The notes under the pieces were generated by a model. The model saw only the letters and a program-made list of their open reading frames with translations, did no database searches and was not told the origin of the DNA. A stretch of DNA of 64,000 nucleotides from SIG459 sp045631645 (lineage in GTDB: Bacteria > Bacillota > Clostridia > Oscillospirales > Oscillospiraceae), in NCBI GenBank assembly GCA_045631645.1, contig JAZQVC010000038.1, forward strand, positions 21,936 to 85,935. Reading direction: 5' to 3'. The position numbers and the translations under genes are program-made. This document shows, in pieces, positions 43,201-52,341 of this stretch (position 1 is the first letter of the stretch; the number at the start of each line of letters is the position of its first letter).

Positions 43201-45426
43201 GTGGAAAGCAAATATAAAATCAGCGGAATGCACTGCGCTGCCTGCTCCGCTGCCATAGAGCGCTTTTTAGGAAAGCAAAACGGCATTGAATATGTTTCCG
43301 TCAACCTTGCCACAGAGAAAATGCTGGTAAAATACGATGAATCCATATATTCCTGCTCCGATATAGAAGCACTTGTTGAAAAACTGGGTTATGGCTGCAT
43401 GGAACAGTCCGCAGCTGAAGCTGCCGCTCTGAAAGCGAAAATGCAGGAGAAGGAAGCTGCCGACAAAGCTCTGCAAAAGCAGATTAAAAACGCCCTTTTT
43501 GCCCTGTGCTTTGCCATTCCCCTTCTTTATGTTTCCATGTTTCACATGATGGGCGCTCCCCTGCCAGAGTTTATAGATATGCATCGCTCACCCGTTGGGC
43601 ATGTTATTGTGCAACTTCTGCTCACGCTTCCCATTCTCATTTGCGGACGCAGCTTTTTCACAAGCGGCTTCCCCTCTCTTTTCCGACTTCATCCCAATAT
43701 GGACTCCCTCGTTGCAGTGGGCACAGGCGCTGCATTTCTATTCAGCATTTATGTTAGCATAAGAGTGTTCATCGGAGACAACCAATATATCCATTCTCTA
43801 TGCTTTGAATCCTCCGCCATTGTTATCGCCTTTGTTATGCTTGGAAAGGCTCTTGAAGCTCGCAGCAAAAAGCGCACAGGAGATGCCATAGCCCGTCTTA
43901 CAGAGCTTGCGCCTGAGACTGCACGCGTTGAAAGAAATGGCGAAACCATTATAATTCCTGCTTTTGAGCTTAGTCCCGGAGATATTGTCACCGTTCTTCC
44001 CGGAGAGCGTTTCCCCTGCGACGGAGTGGTATTAAGGGGAGAAGGCAGCGTAGATCTGAGTATGCTTACTGGCGAAAGCAAGCCCGTTAATGTCACAGAA
44101 GGCAAAGAAATAATAGGCGCAAGCATAAATCTGGACGGCAAAATCGTATTCACCGCCACAAAAACCGGCGCCGACACCGCACTATCCCAGATAATAAGAA
44201 TGGTAGAGGATGCACAAAGCCGCAAAGCTCCCATCGCGAAACTTGCCGATACAGTCGCCGCCTTTTTTGTACCCACAGTTATTGCAATTGCCTTTATCGC
44301 TTCGGCGATTTGGGCTATGGTAGGCAAGAATTTTGAATTTATACTGAATATTTTTGTTTCTGTTCTTGTTATTGCCTGCCCCTGCTCTCTTGGTCTTGCC
44401 ACTCCCACAGCAATCATGGCTGGCACAGGCAGAGGCGCTGAAATGAAGATTCTTTATAAGAGCGGAGAGGCTTTGCAGCTTCTCAGTCGTGTCAACACCG
44501 CCGTTCTTGATAAAACAGGTACGGTAAGCGAAGGCAAGCTGAAGGTCAACAGCGTCATTCCCGAAGATGGCATTGAGGAGAAAGAACTTCTTCTTTACGC
44601 TCTCTCCGCTGAAAAGGCAAGCATTCATCCTATAGCTGCTACAATCATCTCTCACGCCGAGGCTTTGGAAGTCAAAGCAATTGAATCAGAAAGCTCCATC
44701 GTCATTCCCGGAAAGGGAATTGAGAGTCGCATCAACGGAAAACGTGTTCTCGCAGGCAATCAAGCCCTTATGGTTGATAACAATATCCCTATTCCCAATC
44801 TTGAAGACATCTCCGGCGCGACACTTATTTATGTGGCAGCTGACGGGAGGTATATGGGTCTTATTTCTGCCAAGGACTGCATTAAGCTCGATTCTTCCGA
44901 AGCTGTTGAAGGCTTGAAAAAGCTTGGAATCTCTTGCGTTATGTTAACCGGTGATAACGAAAGCTCAGCCCGTGAGATATGCGAGCAGGCAGGAATTGAA
45001 AGCTGGAAAGCCAATGTTCTGCCCGGCGACAAGGCTAAGGTTGTTGAAAGTCTTCGCGGCTGCGAGAGCAAGGTTTTGATGGTGGGTGACGGAATTAATG
45101 ATGCCCCTGCCCTTGCCGCAGCGGATGTTGGAATCGCAATCGGCAGCGGCACCGATGTTGCCATAGAGTCTGCAGATATAGTTCTCATAAGCGGCGGACT
45201 CAGTTCTCTTTATGACGCTGTGAGACTCAGCAAGGCAGTTATGCGTATTATAAAGCAGAATCTTTTCTGGGCATTCTTCTATAATTGCTGTGGCATTCCC
45301 ATTGCTGCTGGATTATTATTCGCTTTCGGAGGCCCTCTGCTGCCTCCCATGTTTGCAGGCGCAGCAATGGCACTGAGCAGCATAAGCGTTGTCAGCAACG
45401 CTCTCAGACTAAAAAGATTTAAATAA
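43201..45426 (+). CDS. copA: Copper-exporting P1B-type ATPase CopA
   Basis: This 741-residue protein is a complete copper-transporting P1B-ATPase. One N-terminal heavy-metal domain carries GMHCAACS (Cys12, Cys15). Eight transmembrane helices include CPCSLGLATP. The actuator motif MLTGES, phosphorylation site DKTGT and hinge GDGINDAPAL are all intact, so it should pump Cu+ out of the cell. Translation starts at the GTG at 43201 with GGAGGG 7 bases upstream; the open frame before that is not needed. No CsoR/CopZ gene follows. It is a useful full-length comparison for the catalytic-domain-free relative at 34462-35586. Confidence 0.95.
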   Translation: MESKYKISGMHCAACSAAIERFLGKQNGIEYVSVNLATEKMLVKYDESIYSCSDIEALVEKLGYGCMEQSAAEAAALKAKMQEKEAADKALQKQIKNALFALCFAIPLLYVSMFHMMGAPLPEFIDMHRSPVGHVIVQLLLTLPILICGRSFFTSGFPSLFRLHPNMDSLVAVGTGAAFLFSIYVSIRVFIGDNQYIHSLCFESSAIVIAFVMLGKALEARSKKRTGDAIARLTELAPETARVERNGETIIIPAFELSPGDIVTVLPGERFPCDGVVLRGEGSVDLSMLTGESKPVNVTEGKEIIGASINLDGKIVFTATKTGADTALSQIIRMVEDAQSRKAPIAKLADTVAAFFVPTVIAIAFIASAIWAMVGKNFEFILNIFVSVLVIACPCSLGLATPTAIMAGTGRGAEMKILYKSGEALQLLSRVNTAVLDKTGTVSEGKLKVNSVIPEDGIEEKELLLYALSAEKASIHPIAATIISHAEALEVKAIESESSIVIPGKGIESRINGKRVLAGNQALMVDNNIPIPNLEDISGATLIYVAADGRYMGLISAKDCIKLDSSEAVEGLKKLGISCVMLTGDNESSAREICEQAGIESWKANVLPGDKAKVVESLRGCESKVLMVGDGINDAPALAAADVGIAIGSGTDVAIESADIVLISGGLSSLYDAVRLSKAVMRIIKQNLFWAFFYNCCGIPIAAGLLFAFGGPLLPPMFAGAAMALSSISVVSNALRLKRFK

Positions 45427-45458
45427 AAAAATCCGAGCTTAGCTCGGATTTTTTTTAT
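45424..45458. terminator. Bidirectional terminator between copA and the Mrr-like gene
   Basis: An ATCCGA/TCGGAT stem (45431-45436 with 45444-45449), extendable inward, is flanked by a run of A and a run of T. Confidence 0.85.
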
Positions 45459-46507
45459 TCATCTATCACAAGGGGATTTAAGAACAAATCATCATCAATA
45501 CGAAGTCTTCCGTCAGCATATTTAAGACCATATTGGCATTTTTCTGCAATAAGGAATATGCGGTGGCCGTCAAGACCGATGAGATTATCCACCTTATCCA
45601 AAAGAGCATGAGCATCGGGATGGAAGGAGGAAATTGTCATATAAAGTCCTCTGGATCCCTGCTCTGCACATACCGCGCCATAAAATTCGCGGACATCCTT
45701 AGGAGTTATAATCGCATTGCGGTTTTTCATCTGCATGAGGATGGTTTCCTTGAATCCAAGCCAATCTTCCGTTTCTATAATGCCGTCAATGCCGCCGTCA
45801 TCACTTCCGCCGCATACAGAGGCAGAAATGATATTTTTGCCGCAATCCATGAAATATTTCTCAAGCAGTTCAACAGCATAAAACTCAAACCACTCACCGC
45901 CCATTGTGTGGACTGATTTAAGGAAGCATTTTTCCGTATCTCCGCCCAAAGCGGCTTCGCGGAGATAACTGCCCAGCTCAGTGCTGGGATAATCCAGATT
46001 ATCGGAAAGGCATATTTTCTCTCCAACACGGACTATATGACCTTCATCTTCAAGACGGGCAAGAACCTGACCCAAAATTGAGCGGAGGACAAGATTCTTA
46101 TCCTCGGAATTCATCTGGCACTGACAAAAGCGCTCTTCCGCATATCGAAAAAGTTCCTGCTTCGAAAGACTCTTTCCGCCCTGCAGGGCATCCACCACAT
46201 AGTCGCGGCAGACATACTTGGAAACGAACTTAATTTCCGCAGAATTCAGGCTCATAAAGCCCAGTTCATCCTCAAGAATATATCCCGATTTAAGAGCCGC
46301 AGAAAGGATCATGCCTATTCTGCTCTTGGCGGATACGAGAGGGCTTCCAGGAGTGGTATTCTGAAGCTGCTGATTATTGAATTCTATGCGGCTTACAACA
46401 GCTTCGATAAGCTGCTTTCGTCTGAGCCTAGGCATTTCAGAAAGGCACTCATAGAGCATATTTCTGATTTGTTCCTCGTTGGCGCGTATAAACTCTTTAT
46501 ATGTCAT
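45455..46507 (-). CDS. Mrr-type restriction endonuclease-domain protein
   Basis: This 350-residue soluble protein ends in a PD-(D/E)xK nuclease domain of the Mrr_cat type. The motif GGSDDGGIDG supplies the acidic metal ligand, and the QMKNR stretch about 20 residues later supplies the catalytic lysine. The N-terminal 200 residues hold winged-helix-like segments that may bind DNA. Mrr enzymes cut methylated DNA and need no methylase; none is adjacent, and no other defence genes flank it. I choose the ATG at 46507, with GGGGTGA upstream. A repair or housekeeping nuclease is also possible. Confidence 0.8.
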   Translation of the reverse strand: MTYKEFIRANEEQIRNMLYECLSEMPRLRRKQLIEAVVSRIEFNNQQLQNTTPGSPLVSAKSRIGMILSAALKSGYILEDELGFMSLNSAEIKFVSKYVCRDYVVDALQGGKSLSKQELFRYAEERFCQCQMNSEDKNLVLRSILGQVLARLEDEGHIVRVGEKICLSDNLDYPSTELGSYLREAALGGDTEKCFLKSVHTMGGEWFEFYAVELLEKYFMDCGKNIISASVCGGSDDGGIDGIIETEDWLGFKETILMQMKNRNAIITPKDVREFYGAVCAEQGSRGLYMTISSFHPDAHALLDKVDNLIGLDGHRIFLIAEKCQYGLKYADGRLRIDDDLFLNPLVIDE

Positions 46508-46694
46508 AGCACTCACCCCGCAGGTGTTTTTTGCCAGTATAACACATTGCACATCGCTGCGCAAACCATATGTGCAAATAGGCGGTAAAAAAGCCGTATA
46601 AACCTTGAAATTCCGTTATTTTTCTTCTTGTATGTTAGAAAAAAATGTTGTATATTCTATCCTTGGAAATAATGAAAATTAAGAAGGTATATAT

Positions 46695-47987
46695 ATGACG
46701 TTTATGTTTTCCATCGCGGTTGCCCTCATCGTTGGTCTGCTGATGACCCGCGTTATGAATGTGCTCAAACTCCCCGATGTCACCGCCTATCTGATAGCAG
46801 GTATTATTATTGGTCCTTTCTGCCTCGGCAGACTGGGAATTGAAGGCCTCGGCTTCACCAGCTATGAGGCAATCCATTCCCTCAGTATGATAAGCAACCT
46901 TGCCCTCGGCTTTATAGCATTTGCCATCGGCAACGAGTTCACTCTCGGCAAACTCAAAAGCACCGGCAAGCAGGCAGTTGTTATTGCTATCTGCGAAGGC
47001 TTAGGTGCTGTCATCCTCGTTGAAGCTGCCATGATCGGACTCCACTTCGCTTTCCCCGAGACTCTCTCCCTCCCTGCTGCCATCACCCTCGGCGCTATCG
47101 CAAGCGCCACTGCTCCCGCAGCAACTCTGATGGTTGTCCGTCAGTATAAGGCAAAGGGTCCCGTCACCGATATTCTTCTCCCTGTTGTTGCCCTTGACGA
47201 CGCTGTTGGTCTTGTCTGCTTCGCAGTTGCCTTCGGCATTGCCCGTGCTCTCCTCGTGGGTGCTGTGGATATTATCTCCATCATTGTTGAGCCCATGATT
47301 GAGATTATCGGCTCCCTTATTCTCGGCGCTGTTATGGGCTATGTCCTCAACGCTATCGAGAAGCTTTTCCATTCCAACAGAAACCGCATGACACTTATTA
47401 TCGGCTTCGTTATTCTCACTGTTGCCCTCTCCACCCTCAAGTTCGAAATCGGCTCCGTCACCGTCGGCTTCTCCACCCTGCTTGTCTGCATGATGCTGGG
47501 TACGATTTTCTGCAACACCTGTCCCCTTGCCGATGAACTTATGGAAAAATCCGACCGTTGGACCGCTCCCCTTTTCGCCCTCTTCTTTGTCCTCAGCGGT
47601 GCTGAGCTTCAGCTCAACGTATTCTCCGATTACCTTATGGTAGTAATCGGCTTAGTTTACATAATTACTCGCTGTGCCGGTAAATACTTCGGCGCAGGAC
47701 TCTCCTCCCGCGTAATGGGTTGCGCCGCTCCCGTAAATAAATATCTGGGCATTACCCTTTTCCCCCAGGCGGGCGTTGCTCTTGGAATGAGTCTTACCGC
47801 CGCCACCTATCTTGGTCATGACGGAATGATAGTTCGCAACATCATTCTTCTCGGTGTACTCGTATACGAACTCTTCGGACCTATGATGACAAAAATAGCC
47901 CTCACCAAGGCAGGTGACATCAAGCCCAAGAGCGATGATGTTAAAAACCGCCGCCAGAATCAGATTGACGCTAAATCCAAAGCTTGA
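46695..47987 (+). CDS. Cation:proton antiporter (CPA2 / Na+/H+ exchanger family)
   Basis: This 430-residue membrane protein has about twelve transmembrane helices with no C-terminal RCK/TrkA domain. The first helices read LIVGLLMTRVMNVLKLPDVTAYLIAG, continued across 46719-46803, and the core DDAV motif (VALDDAVGL) supplies the conserved aspartate pair. It should exchange Na+ or K+ for H+. It stands alone, with its own terminator. Ion specificity is not clear from the sequence. Confidence 0.88.
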   Translation: MTFMFSIAVALIVGLLMTRVMNVLKLPDVTAYLIAGIIIGPFCLGRLGIEGLGFTSYEAIHSLSMISNLALGFIAFAIGNEFTLGKLKSTGKQAVVIAICEGLGAVILVEAAMIGLHFAFPETLSLPAAITLGAIASATAPAATLMVVRQYKAKGPVTDILLPVVALDDAVGLVCFAVAFGIARALLVGAVDIISIIVEPMIEIIGSLILGAVMGYVLNAIEKLFHSNRNRMTLIIGFVILTVALSTLKFEIGSVTVGFSTLLVCMMLGTIFCNTCPLADELMEKSDRWTAPLFALFFVLSGAELQLNVFSDYLMVVIGLVYIITRCAGKYFGAGLSSRVMGCAAPVNKYLGITLFPQAGVALGMSLTAATYLGHDGMIVRNIILLGVLVYELFGPMMTKIALTKAGDIKPKSDDVKNRRQNQIDAKSKA

Positions 47988-47991
47988 ATAT

Positions 47992-48024
47992 AAAAAAATG
48001 CACTGCTTAGCAGTGCATTTTTTT
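47992..48024. terminator. Bidirectional terminator between the antiporter and mreB
   Basis: A TGCACTG/CAGTGCA stem (47999-48005 with 48011-48017) is flanked by seven A and seven T residues. Confidence 0.87.
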
Positions 48025-48026
48025 AT

Positions 48027-49073
48027 TTACTTCATCTGTTTTCTGCGGGCAAGGTTTATCATACCATCCTGCATACGAGGAAGTTCGCGGAGCATCTTGC
48101 CGGCGCCATAGGCTGCGCAGGCGAGAGGATCGTCAACCACAACCGCCTCAATGCCGGTGCGGCTGGTGATAAGCTTATCCAGACCCCATACAAGGCTGCC
48201 GCCGCCGCTGATGACAATTCCGTTTACGGAAATATCACCAACGAGCTCGGGAGGAGTGCGCTCAAGAACCATGTGGACAGTTTCCAGAATGGTGGTGATG
48301 GGCTCTTCAAGAGCTTCGATTATATCATATGAATTAACGGTAACTGTTTTGGGAAGACCGGTGAGAAGGCAGCGTCCCTTAACCTCCTGAGCGGAAACTT
48401 CCTTACGGGGATAAGCGCAGCCAATGTTTATCTTGAGCTCTTCGGCGGTGCGCAGACCGATAAGAACATTGTGCTTACGTCTTATGTATTTCACAATGGC
48501 CTCATCAAAAGCATCACCCGCAGTTTTGATGGATTCGCACTCAACAACGCCGCCAAGAGAAACAACTGCGATCTCAGTAGTGCCGCCGCCGATATCAATA
48601 ACCATATGGCCTTCGGGCTTGGAGATATCTATACCTGCGCCGCAGGCAGTTGCAACAGCAGTTTCAAGGAGGTATACCTTTCTTGCGCCAGCCTCGATGG
48701 TAGCGTCGATTATAGCGCGCTCTTCAACGCCGGAAATGGAGCTGGGAACGGTTATAATAACACAGGGCTTAAAAAAGCTGAAGCTTGTGACACGGGAAAC
48801 AAGCTCATGGAGCATCAAAGTTGTCATATCATAGTCAGAGATGACACCTGCTGCGATAGGATGAATGGCAACAATGTTTGCAGGAGTGCGCCCAAGCATC
48901 TTATGCGCCTCGTCACCGACTTTAAGCATCTTGCCTGTGGTCTTGTCAACCGCAACTACAGTGGGCTCACGCATTGCAACACCCTTTCCGCGTACATAAA
49001 GACGGGTGCTGGATGTTCCAAGGTCTATGGCAATATCACGCTCAAATATGACAAATCTCTCAAGTATACTCAT
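48027..49073 (-). CDS. mreB: Rod shape-determining actin homologue MreB
   Basis: This 348-residue actin-like protein forms membrane-bound filaments that guide side-wall synthesis. The phosphate loop IDLGTSSTRLYV, the second phosphate motif DIGGGTTEIAVVSLGG and the adenosine motif GGGSLVWGLDKLI are typical. It is slightly divergent from standard MreB at the N-terminus and could be an Mbl/MreBH-like paralogue. It is not followed by mreC and mreD; instead it ends the uvrA-recD2-comF run. A terminator follows. Confidence 0.92.
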   Translation of the reverse strand: MSILERFVIFERDIAIDLGTSSTRLYVRGKGVAMREPTVVAVDKTTGKMLKVGDEAHKMLGRTPANIVAIHPIAAGVISDYDMTTLMLHELVSRVTSFSFFKPCVIITVPSSISGVEERAIIDATIEAGARKVYLLETAVATACGAGIDISKPEGHMVIDIGGGTTEIAVVSLGGVVECESIKTAGDAFDEAIVKYIRRKHNVLIGLRTAEELKINIGCAYPRKEVSAQEVKGRCLLTGLPKTVTVNSYDIIEALEEPITTILETVHMVLERTPPELVGDISVNGIVISGGGSLVWGLDKLITSRTGIEAVVVDDPLACAAYGAGKMLRELPRMQDGMINLARRKQMK

Positions 49074-49116
49074 TCAATTCACCTCAAAATTTATTATAAA
49101 CCCTTTGTTTTATTAA

Positions 49117-49767
49117 TTAGTCACGGCTTCTTGCAAGAGTTGCGCACATAACCTCCGCTGCACCTGCAGCGCGAAGAGTTCGGGCGCATTCACTCAATGT
49201 TGAGCCGCTTGTGATTATATCGTCTATCAGCAGAATCCGTTTTCCCTCTATAAGCTTTCTATCGGCCGCTGAATAAGCACCCGATATGTTTGCCCTGCGC
49301 TTTTCGGGAGAACCCATTGTGGACTGCTTTTGTACATGCTTTTTCTTTACCAAAGTGCAAACGGCCACATCACCAAGGACGGCAGCAACGCCTTTTGCCA
49401 AAAGCTTTGCCTGGTCGTAGCCTCGCTCTTTATAACGCTTTTTGCTGAGAGGAACCCACGAAATCAAATCATAGCGTCCGGAAAGCTCCTCGGATATGGT
49501 TTTTGCAAGATACGCAGAATAAACGGGTGCATAGGCCGTTGCTTCATGGAACTTATAACGCAGCAAGCTTTCTCTGACAGAATCCTCATAGTAAAAAGAC
49601 GAAACACAAACGGAGAAAAAATCTCCCTTTTGGGAAGCTTTGCTGCCTGTTTCCGGAAGAGTGCCCATGCATTTATCACAAACTTTTATACCGCCCGAAA
49701 TTATCTTTCCGCAAAATGGGCATTTCGGCGGAAAAAGAATATCAAGCAATGAAGAGAAAATGCCCAA
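49117..49767 (-). CDS. comF: ComF-family phosphoribosyltransferase-like protein
   Basis: This 216-residue protein has an N-terminal zinc-binding motif CPFCGK...CDKC (residues 16-32) and a C-terminal phosphoribosyltransferase domain with the PRPP loop LLIDDIITSGST. ComF homologues take part in uptake or primosome steps of natural transformation; in many clostridia they occur without a complete competence system. It lies 27 bases after recD2 and 43 before mreB. No comE-type uptake genes are in the window, so a repair or nucleotide role is equally possible. Confidence 0.88.
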   Translation of the reverse strand: MGIFSSLLDILFPPKCPFCGKIISGGIKVCDKCMGTLPETGSKASQKGDFFSVCVSSFYYEDSVRESLLRYKFHEATAYAPVYSAYLAKTISEELSGRYDLISWVPLSKKRYKERGYDQAKLLAKGVAAVLGDVAVCTLVKKKHVQKQSTMGSPEKRRANISGAYSAADRKLIEGKRILLIDDIITSGSTLSECARTLRAAGAAEVMCATLARSRD

Positions 49768-49794
49768 AGTTCATTCCTCCAATGCAGCTCGGAC

Positions 49795-52002
49795 TTAAAC
49801 TCCTTCCGCAAGGCGAGCTCTCAAGCCGCTGTATCTTCTTGTCTGCTTATGGTTATCAATCATATGGTAAACAACCTGGTCGTCGCCAACCACAATGAGA
49901 AGCTCTCTCGCTCTTGTAACTGCAGTATACAAAACTCCTCTATGGAGAAGCTGCTGAGGTCCTTCGCAAAGGCAGAGGACTACTGCGCGGTACTCACTGC
50001 CCTGAGACTTATGAACGGTCATTGCCCATGCATGTTCAAGCTCACCAAGCATATCGAAGCCATAGCTCGCAAGACGACCGTCAAAGTCAACTATCAGCAT
50101 TTCTTTGCTGTAGTCTATGGAAAGTATATAACCCACATCTCCGTTAAACATGCCTGTTCCTGAGGCTGCTCCCGAAGATGCGACCCATATTATATCATAG
50201 TTATTTCGAATTTGCATCACCCTATCGCCTTCACGGAACACAAAATCACCGAATTTTTTCTCTTTTTTTGTGTCGGAAGCCGGATTAAGGGCATTTTGCA
50301 AAAGGAAATTAAGATTTGTAACACCAACGCGGCCTTTTCTTGTGGGGGTAAGCACCTGAATCTCATCTGCGGAAATTCCCATATTATTAGGCAGACGAGT
50401 GGCACACAAGTCGCAAATAAGCGATGCTGCAGCTTCCTGATTTCCGCGGCGCATAAAGAAAAAGTCGCCCTTATTTTCACTAAGCGCAGGATGCTCACCG
50501 GAATTTATCATGTGGGCATTGCGCACTATACGGCTTTCCGCGGTCTGGCGGAAAATCTCTGTAAGGCGCACAACGGGAACAATTCCGCTTCGAATTATAT
50601 CGGAAAAAACATTGCCCGGTCCAACGCTGGGAAGCTGGTCAGCGTCTCCAACCAAAACGAGACGACATTCATCGGGGAGCGCAGCCAGAAGGCATCGCAT
50701 CAGCACTATGTCTATCATTGAACACTCGTCCACAATAAGAGCATCGCACTTAAGTGGCTCGTCCTCATCTTTCTTAAAAACAAGGTCAAAGCTATCCTCG
50801 GCATAGCCCGCTTCCAAAAGTCTATGGATGGTTGCAGCTTCATGTCCGGTCAGCTCCGTCATGCGCTTGGCTGCGCGACCGGTTGGAGCCGCAAGAAGAA
50901 CCTTCATATCCAGCTTTTCAAACATGGCAATAATTGCCCGAACGGTTGTTGTTTTACCAGTTCCCGGTCCGCCTGTTATGAGAGTTACCCGATTTTTCGA
51001 GGCTATATCAAGAGTTCGTCTCTGCATAGGAGCATAACGAATTCCCTGCTCATTTTCAATTTTTTCAACGATGCCGTCTATATTCTCCGCTGCAACTTTG
51101 GAGGCGCACATTCTCCGCAACTTCTCGGCTGTATAGACTTCCGCATCATAGAGATTACTGAGATAGCAGCCCTGGCAGCCGGCGATACTCTCGCAGACTA
51201 TCTCTCCGCTATCCATGAGAATATCTAGTCCTTCTTCTACAAGCTCTTCCTCAAGGTCGATGAGCTGAGCCGTTGCCATTATAAGCTTTTCCCGGGGAAT
51301 AAAAACATGTCCGTTTCCGCTGTTATGCTGAAGCTCAAAAACTATTGCGGCAACAACGCGCTCCGCGCTGTCCCCGTCCAGACCCAAATCAAGAGCAAGG
51401 GCGTCAGCTTCCGCAAATTCAGCGCCAATGTGCTGCATGCACATTATGTAGGGATTATCGTTTATAATACCAAGCGCATCGTTTCCGTATGCGCGGTAAA
51501 GGCGCATGGCATACTGGGGACGCAGACCGTGGCTTCCGAGAAATTCCATCAAGCGTCTCAGTCCCAGCTGGCGCTTGAGATTTTCGCTCATCTCAAGGGC
51601 TTTTTTCATACTTATACCACGAAGACCTGCAAGCTTTTGGGGTTCGCGCTCGATAACATCCAAAGCTCTCTCCCCGAATTCGGAGACAATTACGGAAGCT
51701 GTCGCAGGTCCGATACCCTTTATAACACGGCTGGCAAGATACTCATAAACAGCATCAGCCCCTTTGGGCATATGGCGAAGAGCATACTCCGCCTTAAACT
51801 GCTGTCCGTGGCTTGGATGGCGCACCCAGCTACCGCCTGCCTCAATCTGCTCTCCGGGAGCAGAAAAAGGCAGACAGCCCGTTACGGTTATGCTCTCTCC
51901 CGAATCGGTTTCAAGACGAAGAACGGTATAACCGTTTTCTTCATTTGTATAGATAATTTCGTCAACAGTTCCGAAAATCTCAATTAATTCTTTGGATTCC
52001 AT
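49795..52002 (-). CDS. recD2: ATP-dependent DNA helicase RecD2
   Basis: This 735-residue superfamily 1B helicase unwinds DNA 5' to 3' and works in replication-fork and mismatch repair outside RecBCD. An N-terminal OB-like and helix-hairpin-helix region (about 1-330) precedes the motor. Motif I is ITGGPGTGKTTTVRA, motif II VDECSM, and the C-terminal VHKSQGSEYRAVV and TAVTRARELL motifs are intact. No recB or recC is near. It sits between the small membrane protein and comF in a repair-rich operon. Confidence 0.95.
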   Translation of the reverse strand: MESKELIEIFGTVDEIIYTNEENGYTVLRLETDSGESITVTGCLPFSAPGEQIEAGGSWVRHPSHGQQFKAEYALRHMPKGADAVYEYLASRVIKGIGPATASVIVSEFGERALDVIEREPQKLAGLRGISMKKALEMSENLKRQLGLRRLMEFLGSHGLRPQYAMRLYRAYGNDALGIINDNPYIMCMQHIGAEFAEADALALDLGLDGDSAERVVAAIVFELQHNSGNGHVFIPREKLIMATAQLIDLEEELVEEGLDILMDSGEIVCESIAGCQGCYLSNLYDAEVYTAEKLRRMCASKVAAENIDGIVEKIENEQGIRYAPMQRRTLDIASKNRVTLITGGPGTGKTTTVRAIIAMFEKLDMKVLLAAPTGRAAKRMTELTGHEAATIHRLLEAGYAEDSFDLVFKKDEDEPLKCDALIVDECSMIDIVLMRCLLAALPDECRLVLVGDADQLPSVGPGNVFSDIIRSGIVPVVRLTEIFRQTAESRIVRNAHMINSGEHPALSENKGDFFFMRRGNQEAAASLICDLCATRLPNNMGISADEIQVLTPTRKGRVGVTNLNFLLQNALNPASDTKKEKKFGDFVFREGDRVMQIRNNYDIIWVASSGAASGTGMFNGDVGYILSIDYSKEMLIVDFDGRLASYGFDMLGELEHAWAMTVHKSQGSEYRAVVLCLCEGPQQLLHRGVLYTAVTRARELLIVVGDDQVVYHMIDNHKQTRRYSGLRARLAEGV

Positions 52003-52009
52003 AAAAACC

Positions 52010-52312
52010 TCAGTTGATGATTTCTATATGGTTGATTGCCGCAAGTTTTTCAGCCCACAATTTTATTTCCGCATCTTTCAGGCATAGGCGAAGATATATT
52101 CTCCCGCACTCTCCTTTGCTTTTAAGCCTTTTAAGGAGCAATTCAAGTTCGGGCACATCTCCGTAAACGGAAACAAGGGTATCCACCCTAAGCTTATCCG
52201 AAAAAGTAATTTTCCGAAAAAGCGCACGCTTAATGCATTGAAAAATAAAATAAATTCCTGCGGCAGAGAAAAAAGCAATTATTGCACATATAAGCACTCT
52301 CCATCCCTCCAT
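52010..52312 (-). CDS. Small membrane protein of unknown function
   Basis: This 100-residue protein has one N-terminal transmembrane helix (about 6-26) and a soluble remainder with an alternating KR/EL pattern, so it looks membrane-anchored with a cytoplasmic domain. It lies 29 bases after uvrA and 7 before recD2 on the same strand. I recognise no family. The position suggests it is part of the repair operon, but its job is unknown. Confidence 0.6.
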   Translation of the reverse strand: MEGWRVLICAIIAFFSAAGIYFIFQCIKRALFRKITFSDKLRVDTLVSVYGDVPELELLLKRLKSKGECGRIYLRLCLKDAEIKLWAEKLAAINHIEIIN

Positions 52313-52341
52313 TACAGGCTATGAGGAGAGCACTAATTATG

